25,554 bases of DNA from an uncultured Oscillospiraceae bacterium (GTDB lineage Bacteria; Bacillota; Clostridia; Oscillospirales; Ruminococcaceae): contig CANNTZ010000035.1 of NCBI GenBank assembly GCA_947522735.1, positions 1 to 25,554 of the forward strand, read 5' to 3'. The translations under genes were made by a program, and so were the position numbers. How positions within the stretch are numbered: the first letter of the stretch is position 1; each line of letters begins with the position of its first letter. The notes beneath the pieces were generated by a model. It was given only the letters and a program-made list of their open reading frames with translations, ran no database searches and was not told where the DNA came from. Of the stretch, positions 7,455 through 15,506 are shown piece after piece.

Positions 7455-8987
7455 TTACGCTGACTCGCGCATGGTGGCGTATTGCATGATCTTTTCCTGC
7501 GTAAGTCCGTCGATCTGAAGATCGGCTGTGATGCGTCCCTCGCACATGACCACGACCCGGTCGGAAAGGCGCTGTATCTCCGCAAGCTCGGAGGATATCA
7601 TGATGATCGATTTTCCCTGTGCCGCAAGCTCCGAGATAAGCTCGTACATCTCGCTCTTCGCTCCGATGTCGATGCCGCGCGTCGGCTCGTCGAAGATGAA
7701 TATATCGGCGTTCTTCAGCAGCCAGCGCGCAACGATGACCTTCTGCTGGTTGCCTCCCGAGAGGTTTTTGACAAGCTGCTCCATAGAGGGCGTCTTGGTG
7801 TGCAGCTTTTCGTTTGTCTCGGCGGCCGCCCTGCGTATATCGGCGTCCTGTATCCAGCCGAGGCGGATGTAGTCGTCCAGTGACGCGAGCACCGAGTTTT
7901 CCGCGACCGATTTGATGAGCATGAGGCCGTACTGCTTGCGATCCTCGGAGAGGTAGCATATTCCGTGGCGGACGGCAACCTCGGGAGTCCTGATACGGAG
8001 CTTCTTGCCGTTGACGAATATCTCGCCGGAATCAAAGGGATCGGCGCCGTAGATTGCGCGGGCAAGCTCGGTGCGGCCGGCTCCCATAAGCCCGGCAAAG
8101 CCGAGTATCTCTCCTCGGGAAAGCTTGAAGCTGATATCGTGCAGCAGATTGCCGCTGTTGAGATGACGAACCTCCAAAACCGTGGGCGCATCCGGAGGAG
8201 CCGTGCTCGTCTGCTTCTGCTCGCCGTATATGACGCGGCCCACCATCATTTTGACTATCTCGTCCTTGGTGGTGTCCTTTGTGACGAGGGTGCCGACATA
8301 TTCGCCGTCGCGCATGACCGTCACTCTGTCGGAGATGGTCTTGATCTCGTCCATGCGGTGAGATATGTAAATCATGCCGATGCCCTTGCGGCGAAGATCG
8401 TTCATGATTTTGAACAGCTCCTCAACCTCCGGCTGCGTCAGCGCGGCAGTCGGCTCGTCAAGCACGAGCAGACGGGAATCGCGGGAGATAGCCTTGGCGA
8501 TCTCCACCATCTGCTGCTTGCCGACAGTCAGCGAGCCAAGCTTGGCCGAGGGATCGATGCGAATACCGATCCTGTCGAACAGCTCCTTCGTATCGCGTTC
8601 CATCTGGCGGTCGTCGATATATACCCCGCCCTTCATCGGCTCGCGGCCAATATAGATGTTCTGCGCCACCGTAAGGTGGTTCATCATGTTAAGCTCCTGG
8701 TGGATGATGCTGATGCCCGCTTCCTGCGACTCCGCTATGTTGACGAAGCTGACCTTCTGGCCAAAAAGCTCTATCTCGCCCGCGTCCCGCTGATGTATTC
8801 CGCAAAGCACCTTGACCAACGTGGATTTTCCCGCGCCGTTTTCGCCCATGAGAGCGTGAACCTCGCCGGCGCGCAGCTCAAACTGTACCGACTTAAGGGC
8901 GTGAACACCGGAGAAACGCTTATCGATCCCCTTCATTCTCAGGATCACATCACCCATTCCGTTATCACTCACTTTCTCTGACGCCAT
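7455..8987 (-). CDS. Sugar ABC transporter ATP-binding protein, two-domain (RbsA/MglA-like)
   Basis: About 510 residues with two fused nucleotide-binding domains. Domain 1 has Walker A GENGAGKST (residues 48-56), the variant signature LTVGKQQM and Walker B LLVLDEPTAAL. Domain 2 has the degenerate nucleotide loop GLMGAGRTEL, the signature LSGGNQQK and Walker B IFIFDEPTRGID. This pattern is typical of RbsA, MglA and XylG ATPases that power carbohydrate import. It is the first gene of the operon. The start is uncertain: ATG at 8987 (or TTG at 8993) lacks a good ribosome site, and the ATG at 8957 would give the usual family N-terminus. The promoter at 9019-9047 leaves only about 25 bases of leader. 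Confidence 0.93.
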   Translation of the reverse strand: MASEKVSDNGMGDVILRMKGIDKRFSGVHALKSVQFELRAGEVHALMGENGAGKSTLVKVLCGIHQRDAGEIELFGQKVSFVNIAESQEAGISIIHQELNMMNHLTVAQNIYIGREPMKGGVYIDDRQMERDTKELFDRIGIRIDPSAKLGSLTVGKQQMVEIAKAISRDSRLLVLDEPTAALTQPEVEELFKIMNDLRRKGIGMIYISHRMDEIKTISDRVTVMRDGEYVGTLVTKDTTKDEIVKMMVGRVIYGEQKQTSTAPPDAPTVLEVRHLNSGNLLHDISFKLSRGEILGFAGLMGAGRTELARAIYGADPFDSGEIFVNGKKLRIRTPEVAVRHGICYLSEDRKQYGLMLIKSVAENSVLASLDDYIRLGWIQDADIRRAAAETNEKLHTKTPSMEQLVKNLSGGNQQKVIVARWLLKNADIFIFDEPTRGIDIGAKSEMYELISELAAQGKSIIMISSELAEIQRLSDRVVVMCEGRITADLQIDGLTQEKIMQYATMRESA

Positions 8988-9018
8988 TCTCAATAGGAGA
9001 CCATCAATTTTCTATTTT

Positions 9019-9047
9019 ATTTTATCAATTTTGGACAAAGAAATCAA
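9019..9047 (-). promoter_or_regulatory. Promoter of the sugar ABC operon
   Basis: On the minus strand TTGATT (9047-9042), 17-bp spacer, TAAAAT (9024-9019). It faces left toward the ATPase gene and is about 55 bases from the divergent araC promoter, so one regulator bound here could control both. Confidence 0.75.
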
Positions 9048-9102
9048 TGAGTTGGGTTGTTTTTTTCTTGTAGCAATAAAGTGCTATTTTTATTAATTGA
9101 GG

Positions 9103-9131
9103 TTGAATTGATTAGTAAAAAATGATATAAT
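9103..9131 (+). promoter_or_regulatory. Promoter of the AraC-family regulator
   Basis: TTGAAT (9103-9108), 17-bp spacer, TATAAT (9126-9131). The start point would be near 9138, leaving a leader of about 130 bases before the regulator. Confidence 0.8.
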
Positions 9132-9153
9132 AGAAGCGGTAATTTATAAAAGA

Positions 9154-9176
9154 AGCACAGTAAAATTGACTGTGCT
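9154..9176 (+). promoter_or_regulatory. Inverted repeat in the araC leader
   Basis: AGCACAGT (9154-9161) pairs perfectly with ACTGTGCT (9169-9176) over a seven-base loop and is followed by AAAA. It lies just after the predicted start of araC transcription. It could be an operator for the regulator itself or an RNA hairpin. The rest of 8994-9271 is AT-rich and holds only the two promoters. Confidence 0.55.
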
Positions 9177-9271
9177 AAAACATAAACACAGCAAAGCAAT
9201 ACCGCATAAGCGCGTCACACGTCCAGATTATCCTGTTTGGCAGGTTAATACAAAATGGGAGGAAACGCCAT

Positions 9272-10150
9272 ATGGAGATTCTGCACCGGTATAACACAAA
9301 GGAACGACAGCATTATCTGCTGGATAAACAGTATTCCTTCAGGCTCAAGCCGCGGCTGCTGTATGTCGGCTCTCTTGACAAGCAGGGCGGCTGGCGGGAA
9401 GCGCCGCATTCGCACGGCTTTCTGGAGATTGTGTTTGTTGTGGACGGACACGGCACGGTGGATATCGGCGGCAACGAATACGGAATACGCCGCGGAGATA
9501 TACTGGTTTATAATGCGGGGCTGACCCATTTTGAGAAGAGCAGTATCGACGATCCGCTGGAGGTGCGTTTTGTGGCGTATGACAAGCTTGAGATTACCGA
9601 GCTGCCGCCGGACTGGCTGCTGCCGCCGGCGTACGGCTTTCTTTTCCACAGCGGAGATATGTACGGGACGTTCTGCTCTTATTTTGACATGCTGATACGG
9701 GAATGTGAGCGGCGGGAGCGTTTTTATGCGGAGATAGTGCAGAATGTCTCGCGAACGCTGCTCATGTATCTGTTCCGGCTCGTCAATCAGACCGAGAACG
9801 CAGCCAGACTGCTGGATTCAAGCCGGACGATGGATATGGCGCTCAAATATATCGACGACAACTATAACCGGAACATATCCCTCGAGGAGCTGGCTCAGGC
9901 GTGTCATGTGAACAAGTATTATCTCTCTCACCTGTTCTCGCGTATCCAGGGCGTGAGCATAGGAAAGTACATACTCTGCCGGAGGATTGACGAGGCGAAG
10001 CGGCTGCTGCTTTTGGGGGAGCTGTCGGTCGGCGCCGTTGCGGAGGAGTGCGGCTTTGACGACGCCAGCTATTTCAGCCGCGTTTTCAAGAAGGAGACGG
10101 GCCAGACCCCGCGTATGTTCCGCCGCACGGGACACTACACCAAGGCGTAG
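9272..10150 (+). CDS. AraC-family transcriptional regulator with cupin sensor domain
   Basis: A 292-residue regulator. The N-terminal half is a cupin-like ligand domain (PHSHGFLEIVFVVDGHG, then YGIRRGDILVYNAG). The C-terminal ~100 residues hold the two helix-turn-helix motifs of AraC/XylS proteins: ISLEELAQACHVNKYYLSHLF and a second beginning LSVGAVAEECGFDDASYFSR, then FKKETGQTP. GGGAGG lies 9 bases before the ATG. Divergent from the sugar ABC operon with close promoters, it most likely senses the transported sugar and activates or represses that operon. The effector cannot be told from the sequence. Confidence 0.92.
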   Translation: MEILHRYNTKERQHYLLDKQYSFRLKPRLLYVGSLDKQGGWREAPHSHGFLEIVFVVDGHGTVDIGGNEYGIRRGDILVYNAGLTHFEKSSIDDPLEVRFVAYDKLEITELPPDWLLPPAYGFLFHSGDMYGTFCSYFDMLIRECERRERFYAEIVQNVSRTLLMYLFRLVNQTENAARLLDSSRTMDMALKYIDDNYNRNISLEELAQACHVNKYYLSHLFSRIQGVSIGKYILCRRIDEAKRLLLLGELSVGAVAEECGFDDASYFSRVFKKETGQTPRMFRRTGHYTKA

Positions 10151-10184
10151 GCGCGGAGCGTAATGGCGGAAGGGGCTTTTTGCT

Positions 10185-10233
10185 GGCGGACGTTCGGTCC
10201 TTGCGCCTGACGCGCAGGGCAATGACGTCCGCC
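10185..10233. repeat. Long two-part hairpin downstream of araC
   Basis: GGCGGACGT (10185-10193) pairs perfectly with ACGTCCGCC (10225-10233). Inside, CCTTGCGC (10199-10206) pairs with GCGCAGGG (10212-10219). No T-run follows. It may be a transcript-stabilising hairpin or an extragenic palindrome; no coding potential is seen. Confidence 0.6.
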
Positions 10234-10287
10234 GCCATTTTCGCCCTGCGCCACGCGCCATACTATTATAGGATTGTCTGAGGTCAC

Positions 10288-10355
10288 GGCGGTTGGGCGC
10301 TCTCGTTAAAGCATCGTGCGATAACCTGATTTTTAACGTGCCCGGCCGCCTTTTT
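10288..10355 (+). terminator. Nested long hairpin followed by T5, probable araC terminator
   Basis: Three arms nest in register: GGCGG (10288-10292) with CCGCC (10346-10350), GGGC (10295-10298) with GCCC (10340-10343), and CGTTAAA (10304-10310) with TTTAACG (10332-10338); the loop contains ATCG-TG-CGAT. TTTTT follows directly at 10351-10355. The position between araC and the tgt promoter fits a terminator, though the hairpin is longer than usual and might instead be a structured RNA element. Confidence 0.55.
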
Positions 10356-10419
10356 CCGCCTCGACGGCCTCACATCAATCGCAGCTCCGCAAGCTTTTAC
10401 AGGAATAATCGCTAAGGTA

Positions 10420-10448
10420 TTGACCTTGAGACGGAGATTGAGTATAAT
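10420..10448 (+). promoter_or_regulatory. Promoter upstream of tgt
   Basis: TTGACC (10420-10425), 17-bp spacer, TATAAT (10443-10448). Transcription would start near 10455 and leave a leader of about 110 bases before tgt. Confidence 0.85.
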
Positions 10449-10454
10449 TAAATG

Positions 10455-10564
10455 ATATGAATTCAAAAAACGGGAGGATCACAAACGCTGCAAGCGAAGA
10501 GAGTGCGGAGCGGATCCTGTGACCGGCAACCGAAAATAAGACCACCCGAACGGAGGAAAACCGA
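10455..10564 (+). promoter_or_regulatory. Structured leader of tgt, possible cis-regulatory RNA
   Basis: GGATCACA near 10477-10484 can pair with TGTGACC near 10518-10524 with one bulge, closing a domain that contains CGC-TGCAA-GCG. A 21-codon frame from ATG 10457 (MNSKNGRITNAASEESAERI plus L) ends inside it, but it has no ribosome site and would be almost leaderless. A known riboswitch class is not recognised; the GGCAACC string recalls SAM-I but the rest does not fit. GGAGG just before tgt is outside the closed domain. Confidence 0.4.
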
Positions 10565-11695
10565 TTGTTTACACTGATAAAGACAGAGGGCGAGGCGAGG
10601 CGCGGTCGCGCACAGACGGTTCACGGCAGCTTTGAGACGCCGGCGTTCATGAACGTCGCGACTGCCGCCGCCATCAAGGGCGCGCTCTCAACCGCCGATC
10701 TGCGCGAGCTCGATACGCAAATCGCGCTGTGCAACACCTATCACCTTCATCTGCGGCCGGGCGACGAGACGGTAGCGGCGATGGGCGGGCTTCACAGGTT
10801 CATGGTCTGGGATCGCCCGATACTCACCGACAGCGGCGGGTTTCAGGTGTTCTCCCTCGCGAAGATACGCAGGATAACGGAGGAGGGCGTCCGGTTCCAG
10901 TCGCACATCGACGGGCGCAGCATCTTCATCGGCCCGGAGGAGAGCATGCGCATACAGTCGCACCTCGCCTCGACAATGGCAATGGCCTTCGACGAGTGCG
11001 TAGAGAATCCCTCGCCGCGAAGGTACGTCGAGGACTCCTGCGCGCGCACGGAGCGCTGGCTGCTGCGCTGTAGGGAGGAGATGAGGCGATTAAACTCACT
11101 CCCGGAGACAATCAACCGCAGCCAGCTCCTGTTCGGCATCAATCAGGGAGGCACCTTTGAGGATATACGCGTGCAGAACATGAAAAATATAGCGGATATG
11201 GAGCTTGACGGCTACGCCATCGGCGGGCTTGCGGTCGGCGAACCGGCGCAGGTCATGTATGACATCATCGACGCTGTGGAGCCGTTCATGCCCAAAAACA
11301 AGCCGCGCTATCTGATGGGCGTCGGCACGCCGGTCAATATCCTTGAGGCGGTGTATCGCGGGGTGGATATGTTCGACTGCGTAATGCCCAGCCGCAACGG
11401 CCGCCACGCCCATGTCTACACCTGGGAGGGCGTGCGCAACCTGCTGAACGCCAAATACGAGCGCGACGGACTGCCGATCGACCCGGAGTGCGATTGCCCC
11501 GTCTGCCGCACGTGGTCGAGGGCGTATCTGCGCCACCTGTTCAAGGCGGGCGAGATGCTCGGGATGAGGCTGTGCGTGATGCACAACCTGTATTTCTACA
11601 ACAGCCTGATGAAAAGGATACGCGAGGCGCTCGACGAGGGGCGCTACGGCGAGTTCTACCGCCGCTGGCGCGAGGTGCTCGACGTCAGGATATGA
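10565..11695 (+). CDS. tgt: Queuine/preQ1 tRNA-ribosyltransferase (tRNA-guanine transglycosylase)
   Basis: A 376-residue TIM-barrel enzyme that swaps guanine 34 in GUN-anticodon tRNAs for preQ1 in bacterial queuosine synthesis. Visible motifs: LTDSGGFQVFSL with the base-binding Asp at 89, FGINQGG (190-196), GGLAVGEP, VDMFDCVMP with the likely nucleophile Asp 271, and a zinc site C309-x-C311-x2-C314 with His 340. Length is normal. The start is TTG at 10565, with GGAGG eight to nine bases upstream; no ATG nearby fits. It heads a run with a methyltransferase, yajC and a TIGR04086 protein, similar to the tgt-yrbF-yrzE order in B. subtilis but with an extra gene. Very confident. Confidence 0.97.
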   Translation: MFTLIKTEGEARRGRAQTVHGSFETPAFMNVATAAAIKGALSTADLRELDTQIALCNTYHLHLRPGDETVAAMGGLHRFMVWDRPILTDSGGFQVFSLAKIRRITEEGVRFQSHIDGRSIFIGPEESMRIQSHLASTMAMAFDECVENPSPRRYVEDSCARTERWLLRCREEMRRLNSLPETINRSQLLFGINQGGTFEDIRVQNMKNIADMELDGYAIGGLAVGEPAQVMYDIIDAVEPFMPKNKPRYLMGVGTPVNILEAVYRGVDMFDCVMPSRNGRHAHVYTWEGVRNLLNAKYERDGLPIDPECDCPVCRTWSRAYLRHLFKAGEMLGMRLCVMHNLYFYNSLMKRIREALDEGRYGEFYRRWREVLDVRI

Positions 11696-11716
11696 GCGCG
11701 ATACCGGAGGAATTTG

Positions 11717-12871
11717 ATGGAAAAGATAAGACTGACCTGCCCGTGCCTGTTCGGTGTGGAGAGCGTGCTCGCGTTCGAGGTGAAGCGGCTCGGCGTCGAG
11801 GACGTCGAGGTCACGGACGGACGGGTGAGCTTCACCGGCACACCGGAGGATATCGTCCGCGCGAACATACGGCTGCGCTGCGCGGAGCGCGTGCAGATTC
11901 TGCTCGCAAGCTTTGAGGCGCGCAGCTTTGAGGAGCTGTTTCAGGGCGTGCTTGCGACAGAGCTTGAACGCTATATCGGCGTGACCGACGCGTTCCCGGT
12001 CAAGGGCTATTCGCTCAATTCGCAGCTCCACAGCGTCCCGGATTGCCAGAGAATCATCAAAAAGGCCGCGGCGAAGCGGCTGGAGCGCTGTTACCATCGG
12101 AGCTGGTTCGAGGAGTGCGGGGCTGTAAAGCAGCTCCAGTTCTCGATATATAAGGACAGGGTGCTGCTGCTGCTGGATACCTCCGGCGAGGGGCTGCACA
12201 AGCGCGGCTACCGCCCGAGCGCGAACGCTGCGCCGATACGCGAGACGCTTGCCGCCGCCATCGCCGACCTTGCGCATGTGCGCAGCGACAGCCTCGTTGT
12301 GGATCCGTTCTGCGGCTCCGGCACGCTGCTGATCGAGCCGGCGCTGAGGGCGATGGATATCGCGCCGGGGCTGCGCCGCAAATTCGCCTTCGAGAGCTGG
12401 GGCTGGCAGGAGCTGGAGCACGGCTTCATCGCCGACTACCGCCGCGAATGTGTGGCGATGATAAACCACAAGGCGGGATTTTTCGCAAAGGGCTTCGATA
12501 TCGACCCGGACATGCAGAGGCTTACGGCGCTGAATGCGCGCAACGCCGGGGTCGGCCCGAGAATATCGGCGCAGACGGCGGATGTGCGGGATTTCGACGC
12601 GGAAAAGCTGCTGCCAAACGGCGGCATCGTGCTGTGCAACCCGCCCTACGGCGAGAGGCTGCTGGATGTCCGCGAGGCGGAAAAGCTCTACCGCGAGATG
12701 GGCCGCGTATTCACGCCGGACGAGAGCACCGGCTACTACATCATAACGCCGGACGAGGATTTCGAGCGGATTTTCGGCAGAAGGGCCGACAGACGACGCA
12801 AGCTCTATAACGGAATGATAAGGTGTACGCTGTATATGTATTTCGCACAGAGGGTAAAAAGATACAAATAG
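11717..12871 (+). CDS. THUMP-domain class I SAM-dependent RNA methyltransferase (YpsC/RlmL-N type)
   Basis: A 384-residue protein that probably methylates guanine N2 in 23S rRNA or another structured RNA. The N-terminal ~165 residues form a THUMP-like RNA-binding region; the C-terminal domain (UPF0020 type) has the SAM loop DPFCGSGTLLIEPAL and the catalytic NPPYGER motif. The start is ATG 11717, with GGAGG six bases upstream, rather than the in-frame TTG at 11714. It begins 21 bases after tgt and is probably co-transcribed. It resembles B. subtilis YpsC and the N-terminal half of E. coli RlmL. Target nucleotide is not provable here; family is firm. Confidence 0.92.
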   Translation: MEKIRLTCPCLFGVESVLAFEVKRLGVEDVEVTDGRVSFTGTPEDIVRANIRLRCAERVQILLASFEARSFEELFQGVLATELERYIGVTDAFPVKGYSLNSQLHSVPDCQRIIKKAAAKRLERCYHRSWFEECGAVKQLQFSIYKDRVLLLLDTSGEGLHKRGYRPSANAAPIRETLAAAIADLAHVRSDSLVVDPFCGSGTLLIEPALRAMDIAPGLRRKFAFESWGWQELEHGFIADYRRECVAMINHKAGFFAKGFDIDPDMQRLTALNARNAGVGPRISAQTADVRDFDAEKLLPNGGIVLCNPPYGERLLDVREAEKLYREMGRVFTPDESTGYYIITPDEDFERIFGRRADRRRKLYNGMIRCTLYMYFAQRVKRYK

Positions 12872-12906
12872 TTTACATTTTTTTTGCGATATGAAGCGTA
12901 AAGCAC

Positions 12907-12935
12907 TTGATAAAAATTCGGAATTAATCTATAAT
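12907..12935 (+). promoter_or_regulatory. Promoter of yajC
   Basis: TTGATA (12907-12912), 17-bp spacer, TATAAT (12930-12935), about 40 bases before the yajC start. yajC may therefore be transcribed separately from tgt. Confidence 0.82.
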
Positions 12936-12975
12936 TATAAGGCAAAAAAATGCAATAAAATTTGGAGGAAATAAA

Positions 12976-13335
12976 ATGAACAACCTGATACTCTTTCTGA
13001 GCACTTCCGCAGCGGCTTCCGGCGATCAGGCGGCACAGCAGGGGAACGTGTTCACCTCTCTCGGTATGCCCATCCTCTCGATGGTGCTTATTTTCGTCAT
13101 CATGTACTTCATGCTCATCCGTCCGCAGAAAAAGCGCGAGAAGGAAGTGCAGAAGATGCGCTCCTCCATCGAAGTCGGCGATGAGATAGTCACCACCGGC
13201 GGCATCGTCGGCAGAGTGGTCAGCATCCGCGAGGACAACGTCGTTATCGAGAGCGGAAGCGACCGCAGCAAGATCAGGGTCATGCGCTGGGCCATACAGA
13301 CCAACAACACCGTCCACGACGACACCGCGGTATAA
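12976..13335 (+). CDS. yajC: Preprotein translocase subunit YajC
   Basis: A 119-residue single-pass membrane protein that accompanies SecDF in the Sec translocon. It has a short outer N-terminus, one hydrophobic helix around residues 33-50 (MPILSMVLIFVIMYFMLIRP), the hallmark RPQKKREKE, and a cytoplasmic domain with VGDEIVTTGGIVGRVVSI. GGAGG lies 8 bases before the ATG. The C-terminus is slightly longer than minimal family members. Its place near tgt is conserved in many bacteria. Firm call. Confidence 0.95.
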   Translation: MNNLILFLSTSAAASGDQAAQQGNVFTSLGMPILSMVLIFVIMYFMLIRPQKKREKEVQKMRSSIEVGDEIVTTGGIVGRVVSIREDNVVIESGSDRSKIRVMRWAIQTNNTVHDDTAV

Positions 13336-13400
13336 TCGCCGGATACCCGGCATAATTCCCGCCCTCACGGAATATCATCTCAGTGAGAGGTGGGATGTAT

Positions 13401-13811
13401 ATGAGATCAGGCAGAAAAGGCGCGGATATGCCGCTGTATAAGAGATACGCCGTGGCCGTGGCGGCAGGCGGCGGAGCGGGGCTTGCGGTGCTTCTGCTCG
13501 CAATGTGCCTGTTCGCGCTGGCGATGCAGGCGGCGGCCTTGCCGGGCAGCGCGGCCACAGCGTTTGCAGTGGCGTCGCTTGCCGCAGGCGCGTTTGCGTC
13601 GGGCTTTTTGACCGCGCGGCTGCTGCGCGAAAAGGGGCTGCTTGCGGGCGCGGCGTCCGGAATATGGCTGTTCATGCTCTGCTGCGTCATCGGCGCGATA
13701 GCCGGGGCAGTCGGAGAGGGCGGAGTCATACTGTTCAGAATGGTCGTTGCGGTTTCGGCTGCTGCGGTCGGCGGGATAGTGGGTGTCAACGTGCGGCGGC
13801 GCGCAAGATGA
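13401..13811 (+). CDS. TIGR04086-family membrane protein (YrzE-like)
   Basis: About 136 residues with four hydrophobic segments rich in Ala and Gly (for example AVAVAAGGGAGLAVLLLAMC, FAVASLAAGAFASGFLTA and the final VAVSAAAVGGIVGVNV) and a basic C-terminus RRRAR. The composition, size and position directly after yajC match the TIGR04086 family, represented by yrzE next to yrbF in B. subtilis. Function is unknown. The start is ambiguous: GTG 13383, ATG 13395 or ATG 13401; the last is chosen because AGGTGGG ends six bases before it. It is followed by a terminator. Confidence 0.75.
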   Translation: MRSGRKGADMPLYKRYAVAVAAGGGAGLAVLLLAMCLFALAMQAAALPGSAATAFAVASLAAGAFASGFLTARLLREKGLLAGAASGIWLFMLCCVIGAIAGAVGEGGVILFRMVVAVSAAAVGGIVGVNVRRRAR

Positions 13812-13820
13812 GAGAGCTTG

Positions 13821-13847
13821 AGGGCGGGGTTCCCGCCCTTGTTTTTT
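13821..13847 (+). terminator. Intrinsic terminator after the TIGR04086 gene
   Basis: AGGGCGGG (13821-13828) pairs perfectly with CCCGCCCT (13832-13839) over a GTT loop, followed by TGTTTTTT. It is ten bases beyond the stop codon and ends the yajC transcription unit. Confidence 0.92.
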
Positions 13848-13949
13848 CGCAGAAAGCCGCAAAAAATGTCGAAGCGCAAGGCGGGCCCGTGGATAATGCC
13901 GCGGAACGGCAGGATTTAAAAAGTTTACATAAAAAGTTAAATAAACCGA

Positions 13950-13978
13950 TTGAAATATGACGATTCTTGTATTATAGT
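13950..13978 (+). promoter_or_regulatory. Promoter of proC
   Basis: TTGAAA (13950-13955), 17-bp spacer, TATAGT (13973-13978), ending 29 bases before the proC start. The 100 bases between the preceding terminator and this promoter show nothing I recognise. Confidence 0.8.
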
Positions 13979-14007
13979 ATACATTACAGCTATCGAGGTG
14001 CGTTCGG

Positions 14008-14823
14008 ATGTCCAAAGAGGGAAAAATTGAAAGATTTGCGTTTATCGGAGCCGGAAACATGGCGTATTCCATTCTCAGGGGGATGCTCGCCTCAGAGGCA
14101 AGGCCCGACAGGATATACGTCTACGACGTGAACGCCGACAGGCTGGAGCTGTTCAGGGAGCTTGGCTGCACCCCTGCCGGGAGCGAGGCTGAGGCGGTGG
14201 CGAACGCGGATTACGTGCTGTTCGCAGTCAAGCCGCAGGTCATTGACGGCGTCATGGAGGCGGCAAGGAGTGCGATAACGCCGGAAAAGGTGCTGATATA
14301 TATAGTCGCGGGAATGACGGCGGGATATGTGGAGCGCACCGTGGGCAGACCGTGCAAAACGGTGCTGGTCATGCCGAACACGCCGTTCCTGATAGGCTGC
14401 GGCGCGGCGGCGGTCTCCGCCACGGAGAGCGTGAGCGCCGAGGAATACGCGCTTGCGAAGTCGGTGTTCGAGGGCTCGGGCATCGTGGAGGATGTCCCTG
14501 CGGACAAGATGCGCGAGGTCATCCCGGTCAACGGCAGCAGCCCGGCGTTCATCTATTATTTTGCAAAGCTGTTTATCGACAGGGCAAAAGAGATGGGGAT
14601 AGACGCCGAAGCTGCAAAGCGGCTGTTCTGCGCGACGATGATAGGCTCCGCGCGGATGCTGACCGAATCCGGCAGGACGCCGGACGAGCTTATCAGAGCG
14701 GTCTGTTCCCCCGGGGGCACTACTCTCAGGGGCATGGAGCAGCTTGAGAAGGGCGAATTTAAGGCGGCGGTGGACAACTGCATCGACGAATGCGTAAAGC
14801 GAGCATACGAGCTTAGCAGGTAA
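14008..14823 (+). CDS. proC: Pyrroline-5-carboxylate reductase
   Basis: A 271-residue enzyme that reduces pyrroline-5-carboxylate to proline with NAD(P)H in the last step of proline synthesis. The N-terminal Rossmann motif is FIGAGNMAYSILRGML, followed by the VKPQ segment, MPNTPFLIGCGAAAV, and the C-terminal family signature PGGTTLRGMEQLEKGEF. The motif VNGSSPAFIYYF in the dimerisation helix region is intact. Length is normal. GAGGTG lies upstream of the ATG. Its own promoter and the preceding terminator make it a new transcription unit. Firm call. Confidence 0.96.
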   Translation: MSKEGKIERFAFIGAGNMAYSILRGMLASEARPDRIYVYDVNADRLELFRELGCTPAGSEAEAVANADYVLFAVKPQVIDGVMEAARSAITPEKVLIYIVAGMTAGYVERTVGRPCKTVLVMPNTPFLIGCGAAAVSATESVSAEEYALAKSVFEGSGIVEDVPADKMREVIPVNGSSPAFIYYFAKLFIDRAKEMGIDAEAAKRLFCATMIGSARMLTESGRTPDELIRAVCSPGGTTLRGMEQLEKGEFKAAVDNCIDECVKRAYELSR

Positions 14824-14840
14824 TACCGGGCAGCGCGCCC

Positions 14841-14866
14841 GCATATGATACAATCAGAGCATATGC
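14841..14866 (+). repeat. Inverted repeat before the SpoIIM-like gene
   Basis: GCATATG (14841-14847) and CATATGC (14860-14866) are perfect inverted copies 12 bases apart. The right arm abuts the ribosome site GGGAGG (14867-14872). It could be an operator or a small hairpin near the translation start. Confidence 0.45.
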
Positions 14867-14880
14867 GGGAGGCGATTGTG

Positions 14881-15486
14881 ATGAGGACAGGCTTTGAGAA
14901 CGGGGGCGCAGTAGGCTGCGAGCTGTTTGCGGCGGCGCTGATGCTCGGCGCGGCGGCCGGAACGGCGCTTGTCGCGTCGGGTGCGATAAGCGGCGAGACG
15001 CAGAGCGCGCTGTTTGCGGTCGTCGGGCGGTTCGGGCAGGCGAGGGCGCAGGCCGGAGTGATAGCCTGCGCGTCGGGTGCGTTTCTCTCGGCGTTTGCGC
15101 TGCTGCTCACGCTGTTTGTCTCCGGCTTCTGCGCGTGGGCGGCGCCTGCGGCGTTCATCGTGCCGTTTTTTCGCGGCATGGGCTTCGGCTGCACCTGCGC
15201 GTGCCTATATCGCCGCAGCGGCGCGGGCGTTTTTGGCTATACGCTTTGCTGCCTCTTTCCGGATCTGCTGTTCACCGGCGCGCTGCTGACTGTCGCCGCG
15301 GCGCAGTCTGCGCGGCTGTCGCTGCGGTATTTCGCGGCGCTGACCGGCAGGGGCGGACGGCTTCCGCAGCGGGAGGATATCCTGCGATATTGCGGGAAGT
15401 TCCTGATATTGCTGACTGCGGCAGCGGTTGCTGCGGTGCTTGAGGCTGTTATCGCCGGGGCTTATCCGGCGGGAGCATATATGTGA
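14881..15486 (+). CDS. spoIIM: SpoIIM-like integral membrane protein (stage II sporulation protein M family)
   Basis: About 201 residues with several hydrophobic helices. The central stretch FIVPFFRGMGFGCTCACLYR, then a segment with FPDLLFTGALL, matches from memory the SpoIIM pattern of an F-x-x-G-x-x-x-G helix followed by a P-containing helix and a final helix ending in LEA. SpoIIM in Bacillus works with SpoIID and SpoIIP in engulfment. The family also includes non-sporulation members. The ATG at 14881 is chosen over upstream in-frame ATGs at 14845 and 14863 because GGGAGG precedes it at good spacing. It follows proC and overlaps nothing; the DUF624-like gene begins 20 bases later. Sequence is Ala-rich and diverged, so confidence is moderate. 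Confidence 0.6.
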   Translation: MRTGFENGGAVGCELFAAALMLGAAAGTALVASGAISGETQSALFAVVGRFGQARAQAGVIACASGAFLSAFALLLTLFVSGFCAWAAPAAFIVPFFRGMGFGCTCACLYRRSGAGVFGYTLCCLFPDLLFTGALLTVAAAQSARLSLRYFAALTGRGGRLPQREDILRYCGKFLILLTAAAVAAVLEAVIAGAYPAGAYM

Positions 15487-15506
15487 GAATTTTGGGAGGA
15501 ATAGTT

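Noticed and set aside
10455..10564. SAM-I riboswitch before tgt
   Set aside because: It contains GAGAG and GGCAACC strings, but the kink-turn, second-helix pairing and pseudoknot partner are not found.
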